A stretch of DNA of 5,974 nt from an uncultured Chloroflexota bacterium (GCA_913030785.1 CAJWER010000188.1:1-5974), one strand, 5' to 3'; positions 1 through 5,886 are shown, counted from the stretch's first letter. Numbers and translations: made by a program. Notes: generated by a model not told the origin, from the letters alone.

Positions 1-1
1 T

Positions 2-21
2 TGCGGGGCATCCACCCCGCA
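2..21. repeat. Perfect 7-bp stem-loop at the left edge
   Basis: The arms TGCGGGG (2-8) and CCCCGCA (15-21) are perfectly complementary around a six-base loop. On the plus strand no T run follows, so it is not a standard intrinsic terminator in that direction. On the minus strand the downstream side lies outside the window. It could be the terminator of something transcribed leftward, or part of a structured RNA, but this cannot be decided here. Confidence 0.4.
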
Positions 22-414
22 GACCACTCCGCATAAGCCTGATTCTGGGGGCAGTATAGCCTAGGGGGCGAGAGAGGTGTGGGTAGCGCTGGACTAGATC
101 ACGCTGCGTGGAATCCCGGGCCCGCGCGCCCTGGACGGCGGCGTGTGTGGCCCGCAAGTCCAAGTCAGGTGAAGCGCCGAGAATTCCCCAGCTGCCGCGG
201 TGTAGTCGGCGGCGAAGTGGCGATGGGCGCAGGTAGCTCGAAGCGCCCTAGGATTTTTAAGATTATCACGGGACTCCCGTCCCCAGGTCTGCCCTCACGA
301 GACCCTCGCATGAAACCCGGCGTGTACCTAATTGTTCTGACGTGATCGCGCGGATAGAGACAGGGCTGCGGTAATCCTGAGGTTGTCTGCTCCCTCGGCC
401 GACCTGCCTCACGA

Positions 415-444
415 TTGGTGTCGTTCGGGCAGCAGCGGTATACT
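415..444 (+). promoter_or_regulatory. Candidate sigma-70-type promoter of the aminotransferase gene
   Basis: TATACT at 439-444 matches five of six bases of the -10 consensus. TTGGTG at 415-420 keeps the TTG of the -35 box, with an 18-base spacer. Transcription would begin near 451 and leave a leader of about 110 bases before the ATG at 562. No operator or riboswitch fold was recognised in that leader. This is pattern matching only. Confidence 0.4.
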
Positions 445-561
445 CCGACGCATGCCGGGGCGAGGTTCACCGTCGGGCCACCCAAGAAGAGTCGTCCATG
501 TGCCGACCATTCGCGTCTCGCTTAGGAAAATTTACACGGCAAAAACGGGAGTCCAGGGAAA

Positions 562-1827
562 ATGAGCGCACTAAGTGAGTTGGCAATCAATGGCGGGCCG
601 AAGGTTCGAGTTGATTCGTGGCCCGAGCGAGGACAACTCGGTATAGAAGAAAAGGAAGCGGTGGACGCCGTGTTCGATGAGTCCATCGCGACCGGGCGTC
701 CGTTCGATTATGACGGACCTGTAGAGGAGGCGTTCTGCGAGGAATTCGCAGAGTTCATGGGCGGCGGGTACGTCGATGCCGTCAGCTCCGGCACAAGCGC
801 CATCTACGTTGCCCTCAAAGCTCTCGACATACAGCCATTTACGGAAGTGATTGTCGGCGCCTTGACCGATTCCGGTGGGATGATGCCTGTCCCTCTTCTC
901 AACTGCATTCCGGTGATCGCCGATACAGCGCCTGGCAGGTTTACGCCTGGTCCAGAGGAGATCTCGGCGGTCATATCGCCCTTGACCAGCGCGATCATTG
1001 TCCCCCACATTGCCGGAGATCCAGCTGATATGGACGGTATCGCGAGAGTCGCGAGCCAACACGGTATACCGGTAATCGAGGACTGCGCTCAGGCACATGG
1101 CGCCAGATTGAATGGGAAACTTGTAGGAACGTTTGGAGACATCGCGGCGATTTCAACCATGTCTGGCAAGCACATGAATACCGGTGGCCAGGGAGGAGTC
1201 GTCTACACGAAGAGCGAGAATCTGTACGAGGCCGCCAGGCGAGCCTCGGACAGAGGCAAGCCGTTCTACATGGAGGATGGATCAACAAACCAGGTCGCCT
1301 CGTTCAATCTGAATCTCAACGATTTGGCGGCCGCGATCGGACAGGTGCAACTAAAGAAACTTCCTGGGGTCGTTGCCCGCCGCCGCGATTTCATCAGCAA
1401 GCTAACCGAAGGGTTTCACGATAACGACCTACAGGCGATCTCGATCGCGCCCTCCATGCCAGGCGGAGAGTCCTCGTACTGGTGGTGGCCACTCAAAGTC
1501 AACACAGAGAGACTCACTTGCGACGTGGCTACGTTCAGCGAAGCCTTGCTAGCCGAGGGAATCCCTGCCAATACAATTGGCTGGAATCTCATGCCGCATA
1601 AAATGGAGTGGTTCAAGAGCCGACGAGTGTTCGGCTCCAGCGGATACCCCTGGAGCTCACCACAATACGAGGGTGACCCCGACCAGCAGTTCCCGTGTCC
1701 GAACGCTACGTCCGCCGTGGCTGGCCACATCCAGTTGACGGTGAATGAAAGCTGGGGTGACCCCGAGATAATCGACATCCTGACGGCGTTCAAGAAGGTG
1801 GAAAACGTTTATTTAAATCAAAGGTAG
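562..1827 (+). CDS. DegT/DnrJ/EryC1/StrS-family PLP-dependent aminotransferase
   Basis: This is a cytosolic fold-type I PLP enzyme of the sugar/cyclitol aminotransferase family. Such enzymes move an amino group, usually from Glu or Gln, onto a keto group of a nucleotide sugar or cyclitol. At 421 residues it is slightly long for a family usually near 370-420. Visible landmarks: the N-terminal INGGPKVR segment; SSGTSA (75-80), the cofactor-phosphate loop; EDCAQAHGA (173-181), with Asp174 expected to contact the PLP ring nitrogen; SGKH (201-204), with Lys203 the expected Schiff-base lysine; and an NLNDLAAAIGQVQL block (250-263) typical of the family's dimer interface. The C-terminal CPNA...NESW segment (379-398) is also family-like. 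The ATG at 562 is preceded by GGGAG (547-551) at a 10-base spacing. The next gene on the same strand is a Gfo/Idh/MocA oxidoreductase after 203 bases, which suggests keto-group formation or reduction coupled to transamination. The substrate cannot be read from sequence. Sampled lines have lower G+C than genes to the right. The family is firm; the exact reaction is not. Confidence 0.93.
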   Translation: MSALSELAINGGPKVRVDSWPERGQLGIEEKEAVDAVFDESIATGRPFDYDGPVEEAFCEEFAEFMGGGYVDAVSSGTSAIYVALKALDIQPFTEVIVGALTDSGGMMPVPLLNCIPVIADTAPGRFTPGPEEISAVISPLTSAIIVPHIAGDPADMDGIARVASQHGIPVIEDCAQAHGARLNGKLVGTFGDIAAISTMSGKHMNTGGQGGVVYTKSENLYEAARRASDRGKPFYMEDGSTNQVASFNLNLNDLAAAIGQVQLKKLPGVVARRRDFISKLTEGFHDNDLQAISIAPSMPGGESSYWWWPLKVNTERLTCDVATFSEALLAEGIPANTIGWNLMPHKMEWFKSRRVFGSSGYPWSSPQYEGDPDQQFPCPNATSAVAGHIQLTVNESWGDPEIIDILTAFKKVENVYLNQR

Positions 1828-1952
1828 CTAGGATCCGTGCCTACTAGGCGGCGTGGTTTCTGGCAGCACGGTTTTTGAACCTCGCCCCCAGGTTTTCGCC
1901 GCAGATAGTGTTGGTCTTAGCAGCGAAATTCACTGGCCGATTGTATTGGACG

Positions 1953-1968
1953 CAGGTGCGCCCACCTG
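1953..1968. repeat. Perfect 6-bp inverted repeat in the aminotransferase-oxidoreductase spacer
   Basis: CAGGTG (1953-1958) and CACCTG (1963-1968) are perfect complements around CGCC, about 60 bases before the oxidoreductase ATG. It could be an operator or an mRNA hairpin in the 203-base spacer (1828-2030). That spacer otherwise shows no gene, no convincing -10/-35 pair and no T-tailed terminator. Six-base arms can arise by chance. Confidence 0.3.
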
Positions 1969-2030
1969 GGCCTCGACTGACTGTCTACTGGACCTGAGAG
2001 CCGGATCATTTCATCGGGAGGGCCAATATC

Positions 2031-3140
2031 ATGACCCGTGACCCCAGCGAACAGGAGCGAAAGCCCGCGTATCAGGTCATAGCCGACTCCCGTCCCAAGG
2101 GCACGTACCGCGGGGCGGTAGTCGGATGCGGGCGGATGGGCAGCACCATTGATGACGAGCATGTGGGGATGCCGCACTATCCGTGGCCGTGGGCGCATGC
2201 CCCGGCGATGATCGAGGCGGCAGGGGTGGACCTTGTCGCAGGTGTCGACCTCGACAGAGGGAAGCTAGACGACTTTAGCAGGCGCTGGGGAGTGAAGGCC
2301 CTATATGTCGATGTACGAGAGATGGTTGCAAAAGAGCGGCCCGAAATAGTCAGCGTCACAACCCGACCCGAGGAACGACCTGACGTGGTCGCCGCTCTTG
2401 CCGAGGCAGGCGTGAAGGCCATATTTGCGACCAAACCCATGTGCCTGACACTCGTTCAGGCTGATGAGATGATCGAGGTATGTCGAACCAACGGCACCAT
2501 TTTGGCCATGGCCTGCCACCTGAACTGGTACGCGCCTTACACGGCAGCTCTCCAACTTATCGAGCGCGGTGACATTGGTCCACTGCGCTCCATGGTCGGC
2601 AACACGACACACTCGCTTTCCAATATAGGCAGCCACACACTGGCGCTGTTTCGGATGTTCGCCGGCGCACCGGCCAGCTGGGTTTCGGGCCACATGGACG
2701 ACGACGATCAGGCTCTCGGTGACGGTGACCTGGCAGGCTCGGGTTATGTTGTATACGAGAATGGCGTGCGGGCCTTCCTGAACTCCCATGTTCCAGAAAA
2801 TACCTGGTCGTTGGAGTTCCTATGCGAGAGAGGCCGCATTGTGTCGCGCAACCATCACGCCACGTTCGAGCTATGGATGGACGAGGCCGGGGAAAAAGGT
2901 CTCAGATACGACGTTCAGAGGATGTTCCCATATCCGTGGAGACCTCGCAGCTCGATGGTGGATGCCATAGAAGGTGTCGCTCGGTCCATCGAAGTAGGAC
3001 AGGAAACCGTGGCCCCTGGGGAGTATGGACGCGAAGCGCTGGAGATCGCCATTGCGCTGCGCGAGTCCCATCGCCGAGGCGAGATACGCGTCGACCTGCC
3101 GCTTGAGGATCGCAGCCTGGAATTGGGCGCGCGACCCTAG
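2031..3140 (+). CDS. Gfo/Idh/MocA-family NAD(P)-dependent oxidoreductase
   Basis: The product has 369 residues, normal for this family of sugar and cyclitol dehydrogenases. A 26-residue N-terminal tail precedes the Rossmann fold, whose first strand and loop read YRGAVVGCGRMG (26-37), giving GxGxxG at 32-37. The acidic GVDLD (71-75) ends the second strand. ATKPMCLTL (133-141) sits where the family usually has EKP, so Lys135 is the expected catalytic lysine. After it comes the alpha/beta C-terminal domain with NIGSHTLALFRMFAG (198-212). His202 is conserved, but the usual Asp three residues after it is Ala205, so the catalytic machinery may differ from inositol or glucose-fructose dehydrogenases. 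The start is supported by GGGAGG (2016-2021) nine bases before the ATG. It lies downstream of the aminotransferase and probably works with it on the same substrate. Its TAG stop interlocks with the stop of the convergent molybdopterin gene. The substrate and cofactor preference are unknown. Confidence 0.92.
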   Translation: MTRDPSEQERKPAYQVIADSRPKGTYRGAVVGCGRMGSTIDDEHVGMPHYPWPWAHAPAMIEAAGVDLVAGVDLDRGKLDDFSRRWGVKALYVDVREMVAKERPEIVSVTTRPEERPDVVAALAEAGVKAIFATKPMCLTLVQADEMIEVCRTNGTILAMACHLNWYAPYTAALQLIERGDIGPLRSMVGNTTHSLSNIGSHTLALFRMFAGAPASWVSGHMDDDDQALGDGDLAGSGYVVYENGVRAFLNSHVPENTWSLEFLCERGRIVSRNHHATFELWMDEAGEKGLRYDVQRMFPYPWRPRSSMVDAIEGVARSIEVGQETVAPGEYGREALEIAIALRESHRRGEIRVDLPLEDRSLELGARP

Positions 3141-4267
3141 GGGAGATCCGACGCCAAAGAACCCAGTGGCAGCTCGATGCCGAGCACCTCGGAACGCAGC
3201 CGGACTTTCCCGGCATCTTCGGGCATGTCGAAGGCCATCACGGTGGTCACGGTGTTGCCGGGCTCCAGCCACTGCCTGGGGTCGTCGTTGTCGGCCTGGA
3301 TTGCAATCGCTGTCGAAACGGCGAAGTGGCTGGTGCTGAAATTCGCGACCGGATACAGGCGTCCTTTGTCGTCGGCCAGCGAGAACGCACCGGCAACGTG
3401 GATGTCTGGGCGGAGCGCGCTGGTCGCCTTGTGCGCCGCGGCGGTCGCCTGCCCCTCGCCGTTCAGCTGTTCGTCGAGCACCGCGCCGAGTATCTTCACG
3501 GTCGGGGTCGGCTGCACCTTCTCCCCGTCCATCTCGCACTGCAGCTCGCGCTCCTGCTCTGTCTTCTTATTCAGCCGCCGCGGGACCAGGAGCAGCTGGG
3601 TTTTGTCTGCAGAGGGGTAGATCCGGTTAGTGCGCATGTAGACGGAGAGGTGCTGCATCGCCTCGTCCATCCGCAGTCCCTCGACATACGGCCATTGAAG
3701 CGACCGGCCCCGCTGGCCACGCATCTCCTCGGGACGATATAACGTCTCGAACTTGACGTACTTCGCGTTCGACGTCGGCTCGAACCGCTTGATGAGGTCA
3801 CCGAGCGGAAACCCGACCCACGGCACCACCATCGACCAGGCCTCGACACAGCGCAGCCGATAGATACGCTCCTCCAACGTATGAGGACGGAGCAAGTCCT
3901 CGATCGCCACGTCGGCCGCCGGCTTGTGCATCTCGCCATCGACCCGGACAGACCACGGGTCGATGGACATTTCGTGGGCGTATCGGGCGGGATCCTCCTT
4001 GTCGGTGCCGAACTCATAGAAATTGTTGTAGCTGGTGATGTCTTCGTATGAGTTGAGTTCGTCGTCGGTGCTGAGCGGCGACTTCACGAGATTTGGAATC
4101 GGTTCCTGGGCCCGCGCCGCCCCGTCGTATCGTCCCAGCACGGTGCCGCCCGCGATGGCCCCGGCCACCACGCCGGAAGTCGTCTGAATAAACTGCCGGC
4201 GATTACGATACACCCGCTCAGGGGTGATCTCCGACGAGCGAATGTCCGGCGCTTGCTTGATCAGCAT
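3137..4267 (-). CDS. MsrP/YedY-like molybdopterin protein with non-MsrP C-terminal half
   Basis: MsrP is the periplasmic molybdopterin subunit that repairs oxidised methionine in proteins, with electrons from the membrane haem protein MsrQ. Here RNRRQFIQ (21-28) followed by a hydrophobic Ala/Gly stretch (30-43) is a Tat signal. NNFYEFGTDK (81-90), RLRCVEAWSMVVPW (137-150) and FETLY (173-177) are near-perfect MsrP matches. Cys140 is the expected molybdenum ligand; Asn82, Tyr84, Glu85 and Thr175 match known cofactor contacts. The match continues to about LRMDEAMQHLSV (198-209) and then fails. The conserved block with QNG, Arg and WKYGFK, which also holds the cofactor in MsrP, is absent: the aligned piece reads PSADKTQLLLVPRRLNKK (218-235). 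Residues 246-376 look like a different domain, with strand-like motifs such as LEPGNTVTTVMAFDMPEDA (334-352) reminiscent of DUF4352-type secreted beta domains (inference). No other frame encodes the missing block, so this is not a simple frameshift. AGGGAG lies seven bases before the ATG. No msrQ is in the window. Catalytic competence is doubtful; I withhold the symbol msrP. Confidence 0.85.
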   Translation of the reverse strand: MLIKQAPDIRSSEITPERVYRNRRQFIQTTSGVVAGAIAGGTVLGRYDGAARAQEPIPNLVKSPLSTDDELNSYEDITSYNNFYEFGTDKEDPARYAHEMSIDPWSVRVDGEMHKPAADVAIEDLLRPHTLEERIYRLRCVEAWSMVVPWVGFPLGDLIKRFEPTSNAKYVKFETLYRPEEMRGQRGRSLQWPYVEGLRMDEAMQHLSVYMRTNRIYPSADKTQLLLVPRRLNKKTEQERELQCEMDGEKVQPTPTVKILGAVLDEQLNGEGQATAAAHKATSALRPDIHVAGAFSLADDKGRLYPVANFSTSHFAVSTAIAIQADNDDPRQWLEPGNTVTTVMAFDMPEDAGKVRLRSEVLGIELPLGSLASDLP

Positions 4268-4326
4268 CTGATATCTCCCTGGAACAGCGTGTGCGCGCGG
4301 CGAATCGGCGTGCCACGCCCTTGCTC

Positions 4327-4356
4327 ATGGTCCACCCGCTGACGCGACGTTGTCAA
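4327..4356 (-). promoter_or_regulatory. Candidate promoter of the MsrP-like gene
   Basis: Read on the minus strand, 4356 to 4351 is a perfect TTGACA -35 hexamer. The best -10 at an 18-base spacing is GACCAT (4332 to 4327), which keeps only the conserved A at position 2 and T at position 6. A start near 4320 would leave a leader of about 50 bases. The strong -35 with weak -10 would suit an activated promoter, but this may be chance. Confidence 0.3.
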
Positions 4357-4372
4357 TGTCCAGGTCGCCGGT

Positions 4373-4398
4373 CACCGACGCCCCGGGGTCAGTCGGTG
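4373..4398. repeat. Inverted repeat over the end of the hydrolase gene
   Basis: CACCGAC (4373-4379) and GTCGGTG (4392-4398) are perfect 7-bp complements. The 12-base interval contains the palindrome CCCCGGGG (4381-4388) and most of the hydrolase stop codon (4389-4391). In the minus-strand transcript this would fold at the 3' end of the hydrolase, before the MsrP-like gene. No T tract follows, so termination is uncertain; a transcript-stabilising hairpin is equally possible. Confidence 0.4.
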
Positions 4399-5078
4399 GC
4401 GGAAGGGAGGTCGAGAAAATCGACTATTTCCCTCCAGACCCGATCGAGGCTCGCGGTCAACTGATGATCGTCATCGAGCAGCACGAGACGCGCGTGCGCC
4501 CGACCGGCCGCAAATCGTTCGACCATGGCGGGGTCCACCACGAGATCGCGGCGTCCTTGCAGAATCAATGTCGGTAGCGTCGTCGTGGTCGCAAAACTGT
4601 CGTAGCGCTGGGCATCGGCGTACAGGTCATAGTGGACGTGTCGCCGGCGACCCTCGGCGTAGTGCTCGACCTCCAGCCGGTTGGTCACCCGCCACCGCTC
4701 GAGCCCACCCGGACCCAAGCCGGTCATCCCACGGCGTCCAAAGTCGAGCGCGGGCGCGAGCAACACGAGTCGTGTCACCGTCAGCCGGCCCGTGTCGTGG
4801 TGGCCCGAACGATATCCCCGTGCCGCCTGCCGCTGCGCGACGTGCAGCGCGACGAACGCGCCAAGGCTCGACCCGACCAGCACCACCGGCACCGGCAGCG
4901 TCGCGACGAGTCGCTCGACCTGTTCCACCATCCGCGACACGGTCAACGTCGCGAAGTCCGGCTCATTGAGATCCGGGCACCGGACGCTCACCCCGCATCG
5001 CGTGAGGCGCTCGCCCAGCCCGCGGGCCTTCGATGAATCGGGCGACGAGGCAAACCCGTGGAGATAGATGACATGCAT
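4389..5078 (-). CDS. YqiA/YcfP-like alpha/beta-hydrolase (putative esterase)
   Basis: This is a 229-residue single-domain alpha/beta-hydrolase, probably a cytosolic carboxylesterase, since no signal peptide or membrane segment is visible. The start MHVIYLHGFASSPDSSKA is the hallmark N-terminus of the YqiA family: first strand, HGF oxyanion loop, SSP and KA. The nucleophile elbow is GSSLG (69-73) with Ser71. Asp178 in QGRRDLVVD (174-182) and His205 in DDDHQL (202-207) complete the expected triad at the right spacing. It is somewhat longer than the roughly 190 residues of E. coli YqiA, partly through an Arg/His-rich insert (about 82-100) and a basic loop around 127-147. The start is fixed: an in-frame TGA lies just two codons upstream of the ATG, and the family's first strand begins at once. 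No good Shine-Dalgarno is seen there; a strong AGGAGGC about 40 bases upstream (5118-5124) has no usable start. It lies 121 bases before the MsrP-like gene on the same strand, so co-transcription is possible. The substrate is unknown. Confidence 0.9.
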   Translation of the reverse strand: MHVIYLHGFASSPDSSKARGLGERLTRCGVSVRCPDLNEPDFATLTVSRMVEQVERLVATLPVPVVLVGSSLGAFVALHVAQRQAARGYRSGHHDTGRLTVTRLVLLAPALDFGRRGMTGLGPGGLERWRVTNRLEVEHYAEGRRRHVHYDLYADAQRYDSFATTTTLPTLILQGRRDLVVDPAMVERFAAGRAHARLVLLDDDHQLTASLDRVWREIVDFLDLPSATD

Positions 5079-5177
5079 GGCTCAGAATGCCTGGTTTTTC
5101 GCCGCCGTTTTTCAGAAGCCTCCTAGGCTAGCAGGGTGGCGAAAAACACACGAGCGGTTTCCTGGCGAGCCGTTCGT

Positions 5178-5254
5178 CTGGCAAGGCGCGAGGAGGGAGC
5201 AGCCAGGCGGGCTGTGACCGACGAAGCAACGCCGCCAGGCGGGCGCCTCGTCGG
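5178..5254. repeat. Nested palindromic element in the divergent spacer
   Basis: Several inverted repeats overlap here. CTGGC-AA-GGCG (5178-5188) pairs with CGCCGCCAG (5230-5238) as nine base pairs with an AA bulge. Inside it CAGCC (5200-5204) pairs with GGCTG (5210-5214). A competing arm set, CCGACGA (5218-5224) and TCGTCGG (5248-5254), would break the first. The spacer encodes no credible protein. The composition and nesting resemble REP- or BIME-like intergenic repeats, but only one copy is in the window, so repetitiveness is inference. Confidence 0.5.
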
Positions 5255-5264
5255 AAAACCCACG

Positions 5265-5270
5265 TATAAT
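5265..5270 (+). promoter_or_regulatory. Perfect TATAAT -10 box of the carbonic anhydrase gene
   Basis: TATAAT at 5265-5270 stands eight bases before the ATG at 5279. Transcription normally starts six to eight bases after the -10 hexamer, which would place +1 at or within two bases of that ATG, giving a leaderless or nearly leaderless mRNA. No convincing TTGACA-like box is seen 16-18 bases upstream. Leaderless genes with this arrangement are common in several bacterial phyla. Confidence 0.5.
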
Positions 5271-5278
5271 TGGCGGAG

Positions 5279-5785
5279 ATGCTTCGGTCCCACCGCGCGG
5301 GCTCCCCTCGAGTAGCCCCCACGGCGTTCGTAGACCACAGCGCACAGGTCATCGGAGACGTCGAGATCGGCGAGGACAGTAGTGTCTGGATGAATGTCGT
5401 CATCCGCGGCGACGTCAATCGGATCCGCGTGGGGGCTCGCACCAATATTCAGGACGGCACCGTCGTCCATGTGCAGCGCGAGACCCATCCCACACTGATT
5501 GGGGACGACGTCACGGTGGGGCATGCGGCGATTCTGCATGGGTGTGTCGTTGAGGACCGTTGTTTGATAGGGATGGGGGCCATTGTCCTGAACGGCGCGG
5601 TGATAGGGTCTGGCTCGATTGTGGCTGCGGGGACCCTCGTTGTCGAAGGCATGGAGATTCCGCCACGGTCACTTGTCATGGGCAACCCCGCGCGAGTCCG
5701 CCGTTCGACCACGGACGAGGAAGCCGAGTCGATCACCCGCTACGCGTCCAACTACGTTGGCTACAAAGACGAATTCGAGGCATAA
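5279..5785 (+). CDS. Gamma-class carbonic anhydrase family protein (CamH/YrdA type)
   Basis: This is a left-handed beta-helix protein of the hexapeptide-repeat superfamily, 168 residues, the usual length for the short CamH/YrdA branch, which acts as a cytosolic trimer. Strands of the form I-G-x-x-x-x-V recur from about residue 17 to 135. Numbered from this ATG, the metal ligands are His64 (in GTVVHVQ), His82 and His87 (in VGHAAILHG), with the five-residue spacing of the archaeal Cam enzyme. Arg43 and Asp45 (IRGD) and Gln58-Asp59 match the conserved active-site and trimer-interface positions. The acidic proton-shuttle loop of Cam is absent, as in other CamH proteins, so activity as a carbonic anhydrase is likely but not certain; related YrdA/PaaY proteins have other or unclear roles. 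The C-terminal tail (about 140-168) is helical. A TTG at 5270 would add three residues (M-A-E), but it overlaps the TATAAT box; the ATG at 5279 fits the promoter better. hisS follows after 101 bases on the same strand. Confidence 0.92.
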   Translation: MLRSHRAGSPRVAPTAFVDHSAQVIGDVEIGEDSSVWMNVVIRGDVNRIRVGARTNIQDGTVVHVQRETHPTLIGDDVTVGHAAILHGCVVEDRCLIGMGAIVLNGAVIGSGSIVAAGTLVVEGMEIPPRSLVMGNPARVRRSTTDEEAESITRYASNYVGYKDEFEA

Positions 5786-5825
5786 CGCCCGCGTGCACGG
5801 TCTCGCCGAGCGGCCGCGTGGGGCT

Positions 5826-5840
5826 CGGGGCGAAGCCCCG
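5826..5840. repeat. GC-rich hairpin between carbonic anhydrase and hisS
   Basis: CGGGGC (5826-5831) and GCCCCG (5835-5840) form a perfect six-pair stem with a GAA loop, 40 bases after the carbonic anhydrase stop. The following sequence, GTGGAGTAGAAGG, has no T run, so intrinsic termination is not supported. The rest of the 101-base spacer holds a GGAGG (5868-5872) upstream of hisS and no T-box features that I can recognise. Confidence 0.4.
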
Positions 5841-5886
5841 GTGGAGTAGAAGGCTGGCTGCACGTGCGGAGGCAGCGCAGCCCCGT

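Larger units (their letters stand above)
1..561. other. Left non-coding region, no credible gene
   Basis: No open frame here looks like a protein. The two longest, about 90 codons on the plus strand and about 105 on the minus strand, are rich in Arg, Pro and Gly, have no recognisable domain and overlap each other. The stretch holds a short perfect stem-loop at the left edge (2-21), a small hairpin with arms ACGGG and CCCGT (268-280) that lacks a T tract, and a plausible promoter at 415-444. From about 445 to 561 it probably serves as the 5' leader of the aminotransferase gene. I recognise nothing else in it. Confidence 0.6.

Noticed and set aside
1..60. The minus strand at the left edge reads CAGAATCAGGCTTATG, reminiscent of the 3' end of bacterial RNase P RNA, followed by a stem-loop.
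   Set aside because: The universally conserved P4-region sequence and the other RNase P core blocks are not found on the minus strand between about 50 and 450, so a complete gene is not supported. A covariance-model search would settle it.
268..280. Hairpin with arms ACGGG and CCCGT as a terminator.
   Set aside because: It has only five base pairs and no T tract on either strand.
79..485. Two overlapping open frames of about 90-105 codons on opposite strands.
   Set aside because: They are low-complexity Arg/Pro/Gly-rich translations with no domain, no convincing ribosome binding site, and they overlap each other.
2871..3539. A 222-codon minus-strand open frame lying across the 3' ends of both convergent genes.
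   Set aside because: It is a shadow frame in GC-rich coding DNA. Its translation is Arg-rich and lacks domains, while both overlapping genes have recognisable protein families.
3571..4017. An alternate minus-strand frame inside the MsrP-like gene that might have carried a frameshifted MsrP C-terminus.
   Set aside because: It is Ser/Arg-rich and contains no QNG or WKYGFK-like block, so the missing MsrP half is not present in another frame.
4568..5067. Plus-strand open frames of about 130 codons opposite the hydrolase.
   Set aside because: They are antisense shadows of a well-supported hydrolase gene, rich in Arg, Pro and Ser, with no family signature.
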